Positions 30,855-39,967 of a stretch of DNA of 64,000 nucleotides are shown here, piece after piece. Under the pieces are notes generated by a model. It was given only the letters and a program-made list of their open reading frames with translations, made no database searches and was not told the DNA's origin. A program made the position numbers and the translations under genes. Every line of letters begins with the position of its first letter. Within the stretch, counting starts at the first letter, position 1. Source of the stretch: Chloroflexota bacterium (GTDB taxonomy: Bacteria; Chloroflexota; Chloroflexia; Chloroheliales; Chloroheliaceae); NCBI GenBank assembly GCA_028287745.1, contig JAQBPB010000073.1, positions 22,163 to 86,162 of the forward strand, read 5' to 3'.

Positions 30855-32015
30855 ATGCGCTCAACTTTCCTGCCTTTTTTCAAGCCCAGTATTGGGGATG
30901 CCGAAATAAATGAGGTAGTAGAAACCCTCAAAAGCGGCTGGCTGACCACCGGGCCGCGCACCAAACAGTTTGAAGCAGAGTTCGCCGACTTCGTGGGCGC
31001 GGAATACGCTATCGCGGTCAATTCGGCCACGGCGGCCCTGCACCTGGGTCTGGACGCGGTCGGAGTAAAGCAGGGCGACGAGGTACTGGTGCCGACCTAT
31101 ACCTTCGCCGCTACAGCCGAAGTAGTAACCTATTTCGGCGCGACGCCGGTCCTGGTGGATTGCGCTCCCGGCGAATTTAACCTGGACCTGGCCCAGCTTG
31201 AAAGCCTGATTACCCCGCGTACGAAGGCCATCCTCCCGGTAGATATTGCCGGGGAAACCCCCGATATGGACGTTTTAATGGACATTGCCGCCCGCCACAA
31301 CCTCAAAGTGGTGGAAGACGCGGCCCACTCTATCCCGGCCAAATACCAGGGCCGCTGGGTCGGGACGCTGGCTGACCTGACCGCATTCAGCTTTTACGCC
31401 AATAAAAATATTACGACCGGTGAAGGCGGCATGCTGACCACCGACAATGCCGAGTACGCCGAACGCGCCCGGATAATGAGCCTACACGGCATCAGTAAGG
31501 ATGCCTGGAACCGCTTTAGCGCCAGCGGAAGCTGGTATTATGAGGTGCTGCAGCCGGGTTTCAAGTACAACATGACCGATATCGCGGCTGCCCTCGGCCT
31601 GCACCAGCTAAAACGCTGTTTTGAAATGCAGCAGCGCCGGGAAAGCATCGTAAAGCAGTACGACGCAGCTTTTGGAAGCATGCCGGAACTGGAATTGCCG
31701 CCGCGCCAGCCTTACAGCCAGAGCGCCTGGCACCTCTATCTGCTCCGCCTGCACCCTGAGTACTTGAAGATTGACCGCAATACCTTCCTGGAACGCCTGA
31801 AGGCGGCTAATATCGGCTTCAGCGTGCATTACATCCCTTTGCACATGCACCCCTATTACCGGGAGCGGTTCAATTTTACGCCTGAAAGCTTTCCCCGGGC
31901 GGCCGAGAATTACCGCCGGGTGGTCACGCTGCCGCTCTACCCGGCCATGACCGGCCAGGACGTGCAGGACGTAATCGAAGCCGTTCAAACCATCATTGAA
32001 GAAAACCGGGTTTGA
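30855..32015 (+). CDS. DegT/DnrJ/EryC1/StrS sugar aminotransferase
   Basis: PLP enzyme that aminates a keto-sugar nucleotide. Seen: FLPFFKPSIGDAEINEVVETL, GWLTTGPRTKQFE, VNSATAALHLGLDAVGVK, VVEDAAHSIPAKYQGR and the PLP-lysine motif SFYANKNITTGEGGML. The length of 386 aa fits the ArnB/PglE/PseC type. AGGTAG lies before the ATG. It is coupled by a 1-bp overlap to an initiating sugar transferase, which suggests that an amino-sugar is made and loaded onto the lipid carrier here. Confidence 0.9.
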   Translation: MRSTFLPFFKPSIGDAEINEVVETLKSGWLTTGPRTKQFEAEFADFVGAEYAIAVNSATAALHLGLDAVGVKQGDEVLVPTYTFAATAEVVTYFGATPVLVDCAPGEFNLDLAQLESLITPRTKAILPVDIAGETPDMDVLMDIAARHNLKVVEDAAHSIPAKYQGRWVGTLADLTAFSFYANKNITTGEGGMLTTDNAEYAERARIMSLHGISKDAWNRFSASGSWYYEVLQPGFKYNMTDIAAALGLHQLKRCFEMQQRRESIVKQYDAAFGSMPELELPPRQPYSQSAWHLYLLRLHPEYLKIDRNTFLERLKAANIGFSVHYIPLHMHPYYRERFNFTPESFPRAAENYRRVVTLPLYPAMTGQDVQDVIEAVQTIIEENRV

Positions 32016-32641
32016 TGCCAGTCAGGACGCCTTCGCCTTTGTACGGCCCGGCCAAACGCCTGTTTGACCTGATAATGGCGCTGGCTTTGCTGGTAATTAG
32101 CGCGCCTATAATGGCGATTATAGCCTGGCGGATTAAACGCGAAGATAAGGGCCCGGTCTTTTACGGCGGGCCGCGCACCGGCCAGCACGGCCAGCCTTTC
32201 AAAATCCTCAAGTTCCGGACGATGGTCCTGAACGCCGAACGGCTTGGGCCAGGCATCACGGCCGGCGACGACCGGCGCATCACCCGGGTGGGCCGGTTTT
32301 TGCGGCACTACAAACTGGATGAACTGCCCCAACTGGTGAACGTCCTCAAAGGCGAGATGAGCCTGGTCGGGCCGCGCCCGGAAGCCCCGGCCTATGTGGC
32401 CCTGTATACCCCCGAACAGCGCCAGGTTTTAAGTGTAAAGCCGGGCATTACCGGCCTGGCCGCTATCGAATACCGCCACGAAGCCCGCCTTTTGCAAGAA
32501 GCCACCCTGGCCGATGTTTACGAGCGCGAGATAATGCCCGCCAAGTTAAAGCTTGACCTGGAATATATCCGCCAGCGGTCCTTCCTGTACGACCTGCAAC
32601 TTTTAGCTAAAACCGGCCTGGCCCTTTTTCCCAAAGATTAA
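32015..32641 (+). CDS. Initiating sugar-phosphate transferase (PglC/WcaJ C-terminal domain type)
   Basis: Transfers a sugar-1-phosphate from UDP-sugar to undecaprenyl phosphate, the first step of glycan assembly. One N-terminal membrane segment, KRLFDLIMALALLVISAPIM, is followed by the catalytic KILKFRTMVLNAE, DELPQLVNVLKGEMSLVGPRPE and KPGITGLAAIEYR. The length of 208 aa is the small single-domain form. The ATG at 32015 overlaps the aminotransferase stop (TGATG); a TTG at 32012 directly before it is the alternative. Confidence 0.92.
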   Translation: MPVRTPSPLYGPAKRLFDLIMALALLVISAPIMAIIAWRIKREDKGPVFYGGPRTGQHGQPFKILKFRTMVLNAERLGPGITAGDDRRITRVGRFLRHYKLDELPQLVNVLKGEMSLVGPRPEAPAYVALYTPEQRQVLSVKPGITGLAAIEYRHEARLLQEATLADVYEREIMPAKLKLDLEYIRQRSFLYDLQLLAKTGLALFPKD

Positions 32642-32673
32642 TCTTAGAAAGTCCCGTCCTGGGCCTGGCATGG

Positions 32674-32679
32674 TATAAT
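32674..32679 (+). promoter_or_regulatory. Extended -10 promoter before the XPB gene
   Basis: TGGTATAAT, 45 bp before the GTG start at 32724. The -35 is poor. Confidence 0.5.
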
Positions 32680-32723
32680 TAAGCTTGATTTTTTCATTGT
32701 AGGTGGAAGGACGGTAATACCAG

Positions 32724-34709
32724 GTGAGCTATAACCCCACTAACCCTTTAATTATTCAAAGCGATAAATCGGTCCTTTTGGAAGTAAATAATCCGCTTTA
32801 TGAGGATGCCCGCGACGAACTGAGCCGCTTTGCCGAATTGGAGAAAAGCCCGGAATATATCCATACCTACCGCATTACGCCGCTTTCGCTGTGGAACGCC
32901 GCCGCCGCCGGGGTAGGCGCGGAAATAATCACCGAAGGCCTGGCCCGCTACAGCAAATTCCCGGTGCCTTCCAACATCCTGGCCGACATCAAAGATTATA
33001 TTTCGCGCTACGGCCGCATCAAGTTACTCTATGAAGATGACAAGCTGGTGCTGAAAAGCAGCGATAAAATGCTCTTGATGGAAGTCGAGCGCAATAAAAA
33101 TATCGTGCCTTTCATCTTCAAGCGGGTGGACGAGCAAACCTTGCAGGTTGACCCGGCCAAACGCGGTTATATCAAGCAAGCCCTGGTCCAATTCGGCTAT
33201 CCGGCCGAAGATTTAGCCGGGTACAACCCGGGCACTCCGCTGGAAATTACCCTGCGCGAAACTACTTTGGGTGGCCGGGCCTTTAATTTGCGCGACTACC
33301 AGAACGACTCGGTCGGGGCCTTTTACGCCGAAGGCAGTTACAGCGGCGGCAGCGGGGTGGTGGTGCTGCCCTGCGGTGCCGGTAAAACCGTCGTGGGCAT
33401 GGGTGTGCTGGACAAATTGCAGTGCCATACCCTGATTCTGACCCCCAGCACGATTGCGGTGCGCCAGTGGATTAACGAAATCCTGGACAAGACCAACCTG
33501 ACGCCCGACCAGGTCGGGGAGTATACCGGCGAGCGCAAGGAAATCCGCCCGGTAACAGTGACGACCTACCAGGTGATTACCTACCGGCCCTTTACGGTCA
33601 ACAAAGAGACTGGCGAAGTCGGAGAATTCCCGCATTTGCAGCTCTTCACCAGCCACGACTGGGGCCTGATTATTTACGATGAGGTCCACCTTTTGCCCGC
33701 GCCGGTCTTCCGGGTAACCGCCGAAATTCAGGCCAAACGCCGCCTGGGCCTGACTGCGACCCTGGTCCGCGAGGACGGCCGCGAGAGCGATGTCTTCTCC
33801 CTGATTGGCCCCAAGAAATACGACATGCCCTGGAAAGAACTGGAAGCCGAGGGCTGGATTGCCACGGCCGAATGTTTCGAGATCAGGACCGGGCTACCGG
33901 CGGCGGAGCGCATGGAATATGTGCTGGAAGAAGATAACCGGGTTAAGTATCGCCTGGCCGCCACGAACAGCCGCAAATATGAAATCCTGTTTAAAGTGTT
34001 GGAGCGCCACACCGAGGACCACATTCTGGTAATCGGGCAGTATATCGAGCAACTGGAGCGTATCGCGCATATGCTGAACGCTCCGTTGATTACCGGGAAA
34101 ACCCCTAACCAGGAACGGTCCAGGCTCTACAGCCAGTTCAAGACCGGCGAAATTAAGCTGCTGGTAGTCAGCCGGGTCGCCAATTTCGCGATTGACCTAC
34201 CGGACGCCAATGTGGCGGTGCAGGTTTCCGGCCTGTTCGGCTCCCGTCAGGAAGAGGCCCAGCGGTTGGGCCGGATTCTGCGGCCAAAGTCAGACGGGCA
34301 ACCGGCCTATTTCTATTCTATCGTCACGCGCGATACCAAAGACCAGGACTTCGCGGCCAACCGCCAGCTATTCCTGACCGAGCAGGGTTACCGCTATACC
34401 ATCCTGGACGCCAGCGAACTGATGGGCGATGTAGAGGAAGGCCAGTTCCGCGAGATTGGGCCGCACGCCCTCCCGGCCCCGGCAGCTGCTTTGCCCGAAG
34501 CCCAGAACGGCCGGGCTAACCAGCACTCCTTTAATACCGAACCGGACAAAAGCGCTGAAGACGAAGGCGAGATGGAAGAGGCGGCCGAATTTGAAGAACT
34601 TAAGCAGCAACTTGAACAGTCCTGGCCAATAGCCGCCGCCCCGGCGGCCGTCAATTCCCCGGCTGAGCCCGGCCAGCGCTCACGCAGCCATTTACGAGTA
34701 GTTAAATAA
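32724..34709 (+). CDS. XPB/Ssl2-type DNA helicase
   Basis: Superfamily 2 DNA translocase of the family named after human XPB (TFIIH, nucleotide excision repair); bacterial and archaeal members exist and probably act in repair. Seen: an N-terminal XPB-specific domain (1-190, PLIIQSDKSVLLEVNNP, YRITPLSLWNAAAAGVG), Walker A VVLPCGAGKTVVGMG, DEVH box LIIYDEVHLLPAPVF, motif III LGLTATLVREDG and the C-terminal VANFAIDLPDANVAVQV with QEEAQRLGRILRPK. It ends in an acidic, low-complexity tail of about 70 residues. Start GTG at 32724. No nuclease partner (Bax1) lies beside it. Confidence 0.92.
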   Translation: MSYNPTNPLIIQSDKSVLLEVNNPLYEDARDELSRFAELEKSPEYIHTYRITPLSLWNAAAAGVGAEIITEGLARYSKFPVPSNILADIKDYISRYGRIKLLYEDDKLVLKSSDKMLLMEVERNKNIVPFIFKRVDEQTLQVDPAKRGYIKQALVQFGYPAEDLAGYNPGTPLEITLRETTLGGRAFNLRDYQNDSVGAFYAEGSYSGGSGVVVLPCGAGKTVVGMGVLDKLQCHTLILTPSTIAVRQWINEILDKTNLTPDQVGEYTGERKEIRPVTVTTYQVITYRPFTVNKETGEVGEFPHLQLFTSHDWGLIIYDEVHLLPAPVFRVTAEIQAKRRLGLTATLVREDGRESDVFSLIGPKKYDMPWKELEAEGWIATAECFEIRTGLPAAERMEYVLEEDNRVKYRLAATNSRKYEILFKVLERHTEDHILVIGQYIEQLERIAHMLNAPLITGKTPNQERSRLYSQFKTGEIKLLVVSRVANFAIDLPDANVAVQVSGLFGSRQEEAQRLGRILRPKSDGQPAYFYSIVTRDTKDQDFAANRQLFLTEQGYRYTILDASELMGDVEEGQFREIGPHALPAPAAALPEAQNGRANQHSFNTEPDKSAEDEGEMEEAAEFEELKQQLEQSWPIAAAPAAVNSPAEPGQRSRSHLRVVK

Positions 34710-34756
34710 GACCGCGCTTTGTGATTTGGGCCACTGGTATTTTGAAGTTTAACTGT

Positions 34757-34762
34757 TATAAT
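34757..34762 (+). promoter_or_regulatory. Extended -10 promoter of the kinase-WD40 gene
   Basis: TGTTATAAT, about 75 bp before the ATG at 34837. Confidence 0.55.
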
Positions 34763-34836
34763 TTAACTTGCACCCAACTTTAATTCAGGTTGCATAGTTT
34801 CGTTAAGTTACTTCCTCAAAAACCCAAATTTAAAAT

Positions 34837-37359
34837 ATGCAGGATTTGAAACGCGACAATCTTATTTTCGGTCGTTACCGACTCCACCAGTCGTTGGGAA
34901 AAGGCTCCTTTGGCGAGGTTTTTTACGCCGAGGACATCCAGTTTGACCCACCGCGCGCGGTTGCTTTTAAATTACTGCGCCCTGAATACACCAGCGACCC
35001 CCAGGTAAGAGAAGATTTAAAGCGAGAAGCCGGGATACTGGCCCGGTTTGACCATCCCAATATCCTGCGCGTCCTGGACTTTGGTATAACCGAAGACATC
35101 GCTTTTATTGTGATGGACCTGGCCCAGGGCGGCTCACTGGCCCGGCGCTTGCGCCCCGACCCGACCAAACCGGCCGTCCCGATTCCTTTTCCGGAAGTGG
35201 CTAACTACCTGGACCAGATCGCCGACGCCCTGGACGAAGCCCACGACCAGGGGCTAATTCACCGGGATATTAAACCGCAGAATATATTACTGGACCGGCG
35301 CGGCCGCTTGCTGGTGGCCGATTTTGGCCTGGCAACCGCCGTAACCGGCAGTTCTTCCTCGGTGATGGTCGATACCTCCGGCAGCGGTACCCCGCTTTAT
35401 ATGTCACCCGAACAGTGGCAGGGCCGGGCTGGCCGGGCCAGCGATATTTATTCTCTAGGGGCGGTGCTGTTCCAGATGCTCACCGGGCAACCCCCTTTTC
35501 ACGGCAACCAGTATGAACTTTTCGGGCAGCACCTTAACACGCCGGTCCCGCGCCTATCCGAGCGCGCCCCGGGCCTGAATTACCCAGCGGCTATTGATGA
35601 CGTGATTGCCCACGCCATGACCAAAGACCCGCGCCAGCGTATCCGTCCAGCCAAAGAACTGGCCCACCGCTTCCGTATGGCCCTGGTGGCACCGCCTAAT
35701 ACCCTGTCGGCCAGTTCGCAGCCTACCCTGGATGCGACCCCGACCGTAGTCCGACCGCCCCTGAATAACCAACCCGGACCCCCAAAATACGGGCCGACTT
35801 ATACACCTAACCAGGCTAACCAGGCTGTTCCGTCCGGCCAACCACCCACTAATTACCCTAACCCCAATAACTTCACCCGCCCGGTCGATACCAGGTCAGG
35901 GATGGGACAGGGTCAGGGACAAGGACAGCAAGCGACATCCTATCAAAATTTAAACCAGGCCGGTTTTAACCCGGTAGGGTCTTTTCAGGGTGGAGCCAGC
36001 CAGTCAAATCCCGTCAGCGGTTCCAACCCGCCTAATCGCGTTAATCCTATCCCGGTAATACCGCCACCGGCCCAGCCCGAAGAACTGGCGAGGACCAAAA
36101 AAGTGGTCAACCCGCTGTTGTGGATGGCCGGGGTTGTGCTTTTCCTGCTGATTGCCGCCGGGGCCGGTTTTGCCCTGGTAAGTTTAAATAAAGGCCCTGG
36201 CACAGCTACCCCGGCCTCCCAGGTAACTACCGCCCCGGCCCTACCGGCTACAACCGTCCCGAATGGTTCACCGGGTGCTCCAGGCGCGATAAGTCCGGCG
36301 GCGACTACGGCCGGGCTCTCGGAAACAGTTGCCCCGCAGGTTACTAACACTACCGGAGCGGCTACTACCGCTGCGCCAGCCACAACCGCCGGTGCGCCGA
36401 CCACAACCGCCCCCGCGACAACACCGCCGACTACCGTGGCAAACACGCCCACACCCGCCCCATTCGGGACAAACCTGGCGACGTTTAACGCGCACAGTAA
36501 TATTGTCTTGAATATGGCATTTTCGCCCGATGGCACGACCCTGGCTACCGCCTCGGAAGATGGTACAGTCAAGCTCTGGAACGTCCAGGACCAGCGCGAG
36601 AAAGCTTCTTTAAAGGGCCATAGCGGGCCGGTCAGGGCGCTGGCCTATTCGCCGGATGGAAAATTGCTGGTGACCGGCTCGGCCGATAAATCGGCCCGGG
36701 TCTGGGATGCAAATTCCGGGCAGGAAAAATTTGTGTTGAACGGGCATACCTCCATCGTAACCTCGGTCGCTTTCGCGCCGGATGGCAAATCAATCGCGAC
36801 CGGCTCGGATGACCGGACAATTCGCCTGTGGAACGCTGAAACAGGTAAAAGCTCCGGCGCAAATTTAGTGGGCCACAAGGACAATGTAGTTGCGGTGGCT
36901 TACGCGCCGGACGGCAAAACCCTGGCCTCGGGGGCGCGGGATAGCTCGATAAAACTCTGGGACCTGGGTACCAGTAAAGAAAAACAGCAACTTGACGGGC
37001 ATAACGGCTCAATCTGGTCGGTCGCTTTTTCGCACGATGGCAAAACCCTGGCTTCCGGGTCGCTGGATAAAACCACCCGCCTATGGGAAACCAACCCGGG
37101 CAAGCTGCGCTTCCTGATGGATGATTCGACCCTGGGCATACGCCAGGTTGCTTTTACACCCGACGACAAATACATAGCAACTGCCTGCGATGACAAAATC
37201 GTGTACCTGTGGGGTGTCGATACCGGCCTGGAAAAAGCCAAGTTTGAAGGCCACGCCACAGAGGTTTTCGCGGTCGCTGTTTCACCGGACGGAAAGACGG
37301 TGGCATCCGGTTCTAAAGACGGAATTGTAAAACTGTGGAGTATAGCCGGTATCACTTAG
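34837..37359 (+). CDS. Membrane Ser/Thr protein kinase with C-terminal WD40 propeller
   Basis: An 840-aa protein. The PknB-type kinase domain (about 10-285) is complete: GKGSFGEVFYAED, AFKLL with the Lys, HRDIKPQNILL, DFGLA and GTPLYMSPEQWQG. A Pro/Asn/Gln-rich linker, one membrane helix (426-450, LWMAGVVLFLLIAAGAGFAL) and a Thr/Ala/Pro stalk follow. Then seven WD40 repeats (about 547-840) form a propeller, each with GH...V..VAFSPDG...LW. The topology implies a cytoplasmic kinase with the propeller outside, so the propeller may sense an extracytoplasmic signal. No matching phosphatase gene is near. Confidence 0.93.
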   Translation: MQDLKRDNLIFGRYRLHQSLGKGSFGEVFYAEDIQFDPPRAVAFKLLRPEYTSDPQVREDLKREAGILARFDHPNILRVLDFGITEDIAFIVMDLAQGGSLARRLRPDPTKPAVPIPFPEVANYLDQIADALDEAHDQGLIHRDIKPQNILLDRRGRLLVADFGLATAVTGSSSSVMVDTSGSGTPLYMSPEQWQGRAGRASDIYSLGAVLFQMLTGQPPFHGNQYELFGQHLNTPVPRLSERAPGLNYPAAIDDVIAHAMTKDPRQRIRPAKELAHRFRMALVAPPNTLSASSQPTLDATPTVVRPPLNNQPGPPKYGPTYTPNQANQAVPSGQPPTNYPNPNNFTRPVDTRSGMGQGQGQGQQATSYQNLNQAGFNPVGSFQGGASQSNPVSGSNPPNRVNPIPVIPPPAQPEELARTKKVVNPLLWMAGVVLFLLIAAGAGFALVSLNKGPGTATPASQVTTAPALPATTVPNGSPGAPGAISPAATTAGLSETVAPQVTNTTGAATTAAPATTAGAPTTTAPATTPPTTVANTPTPAPFGTNLATFNAHSNIVLNMAFSPDGTTLATASEDGTVKLWNVQDQREKASLKGHSGPVRALAYSPDGKLLVTGSADKSARVWDANSGQEKFVLNGHTSIVTSVAFAPDGKSIATGSDDRTIRLWNAETGKSSGANLVGHKDNVVAVAYAPDGKTLASGARDSSIKLWDLGTSKEKQQLDGHNGSIWSVAFSHDGKTLASGSLDKTTRLWETNPGKLRFLMDDSTLGIRQVAFTPDDKYIATACDDKIVYLWGVDTGLEKAKFEGHATEVFAVAVSPDGKTVASGSKDGIVKLWSIAGIT

Positions 37360-37416
37360 AGTAAGAAAAAGATTAGAAATTTCTATTCACGCATTGGTTA
37401 AGCTTATTTCTGGTGT

Positions 37417-37445
37417 AAGACCCCTGAGTTTCAGGGGTCTTTAAT
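37417..37445 (+). terminator. Intrinsic terminator after the kinase-WD40 gene
   Basis: AAGACCCCTGA (37417-37427) pairs with TCAGGGGTCTT (37431-37441), followed by the weak T-rich TTAATT. Confidence 0.75.
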
Positions 37446-37473
37446 TGTGCTGGAGAGCCTAATAGCGTATAAT
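37445..37473 (+). promoter_or_regulatory. Promoter of carA
   Basis: -35 TTGTGC (37445-37450), 17-bp spacer, -10 TATAAT (37468-37473). Confidence 0.6.
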
Positions 37474-37540
37474 TAGCCCTAGTGTAAAAATAGTAATGGG
37501 GCCAAGTAGGTTGCCAAAATATAGAGGTGCAAACTAAAGA

Positions 37541-38770
37541 ATGACAATTAACGCTACGGAGCTTGGGACACAAGAAAAGGATAATCACTCACACATCGGC
37601 CACCCGGCCAGACCCCAAGGAGCAGCAGCGGAGCCGGACGAAATAAATGAGATTGGCGGTCCGGCTATCCTTGCTCTTGAGGACGGTCGAATCTTTCGAG
37701 GATATGCTTTTGGTGCCGAACGTCCCTGTGAGGGCGAGGTGGTCTTTAACACCAGCATGACCGGCTACCAGGAAATTGCCACCGACCCGTCTTATCGAGG
37801 CGAAATTGTTTGTCTGACTTACCCTATTATCGGAAACTATGGCACAACTTCGCTGGATGATGAATCACGCGAACCCTGGATTAGCGGACTGATCGTCCGT
37901 GAATACGCGGGACATTGGAGTAACTGGCGCGGCCAGGAGAGCCTCCATCGCTACTTACAGAAACACGGTATTCCCGGCATCTACGGCCTGGATACGCGTG
38001 CCCTGACCCGCCACCTGCGCAATAAAGGTCTAATGCGGGGCGTAGTGGTGCGGATGGCTCCCGGTATGACCGAAGACGACCTGGTAAACCGGGCTCGCCG
38101 CAGTTTGATGCCCGCCGAAAAGAACGTGGTAAGTGATGTAACCGCCCCGGAGATCTATCGCTACCCGGCCCGTTCGCTGGAGGGCGCGAACCTGCGCCTG
38201 GCCGTGCTGGACTGTGGTCTTAAAGAAAATATCCTGCGGTCGCTGGCCCGGCGCGGGGTCGATGCCACGGTTGTGCCTTATGACGCCAAATTGAGCGATA
38301 TTATGGCCCTACAGCCGGACGCCGTATTTAGCTCGCCTGGCCCGGGTGACCCGGAACGCAACCACCAGACTATTGAAACCCTGCAGGGTATCATCGAGCA
38401 GCAAGTGCCGTTCTTTGGCATCTGCCTGGGCCACCAACTGTTGGGCCTGGCGATTGGTGCCGAGACGAAGCGCTTGAAATTCGGCCACCGGGGCGGCAAC
38501 CACCCTGTCAAAGACCTGTTGACCGGCGAAGTACACGTTACCTCGCAGAACCACGGCTTCCAGGTAATGGCCGACAGCGTACCGGTTGACAAGGGCTGGG
38601 TAGTCAGTCAGGTCAACCTGAATGACGGCTCGGTTGAGGGTTTAGCTCACAGCAGTTTACCGGCTTTCTCGGTCCAGTATCACCCGGAAGGTTCCCCCGG
38701 ACCGCAGGATAACCAGTATCTGTTTGACCGCTTCCTGACGATGGTAAATTCGAAAAAGGATCAACGGTAA
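37541..38770 (+). CDS. carA: Carbamoyl-phosphate synthase small subunit CarA
   Basis: Glutaminase subunit that feeds ammonia to CarB for arginine and pyrimidine synthesis. Seen: ILALEDGRIFRGYAFGAE, VFNTSMTGYQEIATDPSY, DTRALTRHLRNKGLMRGVV and the class I amidotransferase site FFGICLGHQLLGLAIG (Cys) with the His/Glu of VQYHPEGSPGPQD. An extra N-terminal segment of about 40 polar residues precedes the normal start. An unusual point is that no carB follows; the next gene is a stalk protein, so carB must be elsewhere. Confidence 0.95.
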   Translation: MTINATELGTQEKDNHSHIGHPARPQGAAAEPDEINEIGGPAILALEDGRIFRGYAFGAERPCEGEVVFNTSMTGYQEIATDPSYRGEIVCLTYPIIGNYGTTSLDDESREPWISGLIVREYAGHWSNWRGQESLHRYLQKHGIPGIYGLDTRALTRHLRNKGLMRGVVVRMAPGMTEDDLVNRARRSLMPAEKNVVSDVTAPEIYRYPARSLEGANLRLAVLDCGLKENILRSLARRGVDATVVPYDAKLSDIMALQPDAVFSSPGPGDPERNHQTIETLQGIIEQQVPFFGICLGHQLLGLAIGAETKRLKFGHRGGNHPVKDLLTGEVHVTSQNHGFQVMADSVPVDKGWVVSQVNLNDGSVEGLAHSSLPAFSVQYHPEGSPGPQDNQYLFDRFLTMVNSKKDQR

Positions 38771-38775
38771 ATAAA

Positions 38776-39909
38776 ATGGGCCGTTATAATGATCCAAACA
38801 ATTTGCCACCCGACCGTAACCAGCCAGGTCCTGATAACAATGGGCCGGACGATTACGGGCAAGCGGATTATTATGACAACCTGCCACCACCCCAGCCTCG
38901 CCGGGGTGGTCAGCCTTATGACCAGCCGACCGATGTATCGCAATCGCCCTATATGCCACCCCAGGGACCGGCAGATATGGGCGATTTCCCACCTGGCAGT
39001 CCGGTGCCGCCGCCACGCCGCCCGGTACCGCCCCAATCCACGGGCCAATACCTGCCAAACCAGCCGACCAATGTTTATTACCGGGGCTATAATCCGCCGC
39101 CACCGGACGATTATGACGATGGTGGGGATGATGTATTTGAAGGTCCGCCACCCCGGCCTCGCAACTGGTGGGCCAGGCAGACTAACCCGACCAGGGTAGC
39201 CATAGTTTTAATGCCCGCCGCTATAATCTTGCTGATCGCTTTTCTGGTGATCCTGGCTTTATCGGCCGGAAACAATTCCAATAGAAACGTTACCAGTACT
39301 TCGGTAGCCCTGAACGAAACCCCGGTAGCAACTAACACTTTACCGGCCGTAACGATTGTGGTGACTCCTTCGCCGCCCGCTTTGTTGCCAACGGCGCTGC
39401 CGACCATCACGCTTAATCCGAACTTGCCAACAGTTACACCGGTCCCGTTGCCGACCGCGACTCCTTCGCCGGTCGCGCCGACAGCCACGCCTACTATAAA
39501 TGTCCCGGCCACTAATCAAGCCGGTACGGCGGTGGCAGGTACGGCCCAGGTGAATAATTCGTTCTCAACAGCGGTGGCTAACCAGACCGTCGCGGTCCAG
39601 TCAACCGCCACGGCAGTTGCTAATGCCACAGCGGTAGCGGTCAATGCGGCCAGGCAGACCGCCACGGCAGCAGCCAATGTGCGGCCGACCAATACAGCGG
39701 TGCCCAACACGATTGCGCCTACTGTGCAGCCGACAACCGCCCCACCGGGCGCTACGTTGCCCAGGTGCGCCACCCCGACGCCTTCGCCCACGCCGCCTAC
39801 GGGGACGCCTTCACCATCGCCTTCGCCCACGGCGACCTTCACGCCTAATCCTTCGGCCTCACCGTCGCCCACCCCGTCCCCTAGCCCGACACCGAACTGC
39901 CAGCCGTAG
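38776..39909 (+). CDS. Membrane-anchored low-complexity stalk protein, unknown
   Basis: A 377-aa protein. A Pro/Asp/Asn/Tyr-rich cytoplasmic part (1-135) is followed by one membrane helix (about 140-165, VAIVLMPAAIILLIAFLVIL) and then an extracytoplasmic region almost wholly of Thr, Ala, Pro, Val and Ser, ending in PSPTPSPSPTPNCQP. The pattern is like a heavily glycosylated stalk. Two cysteines, LPRCATPTP and the end NCQP, could form a disulfide. It begins 5 bp after carA. No function is assigned; it has the same design as the proteins at 13475 and 15378. Confidence 0.7.
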   Translation: MGRYNDPNNLPPDRNQPGPDNNGPDDYGQADYYDNLPPPQPRRGGQPYDQPTDVSQSPYMPPQGPADMGDFPPGSPVPPPRRPVPPQSTGQYLPNQPTNVYYRGYNPPPPDDYDDGGDDVFEGPPPRPRNWWARQTNPTRVAIVLMPAAIILLIAFLVILALSAGNNSNRNVTSTSVALNETPVATNTLPAVTIVVTPSPPALLPTALPTITLNPNLPTVTPVPLPTATPSPVAPTATPTINVPATNQAGTAVAGTAQVNNSFSTAVANQTVAVQSTATAVANATAVAVNAARQTATAAANVRPTNTAVPNTIAPTVQPTTAPPGATLPRCATPTPSPTPPTGTPSPSPSPTATFTPNPSASPSPTPSPSPTPNCQP

Positions 39910-39926
39910 GTTAAAAGTTAGCTGAT

Positions 39927-39967
39927 AATGGCGGATGTTCTACAAAAATGGAACATCCGCCATTTTT
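39927..39967 (+). terminator. Intrinsic terminator after carA and stalk gene
   Basis: AATGGCGGATGTTC (39927-39940) pairs with GAACATCCGCCATT (39951-39964), then TTT. Confidence 0.93.
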
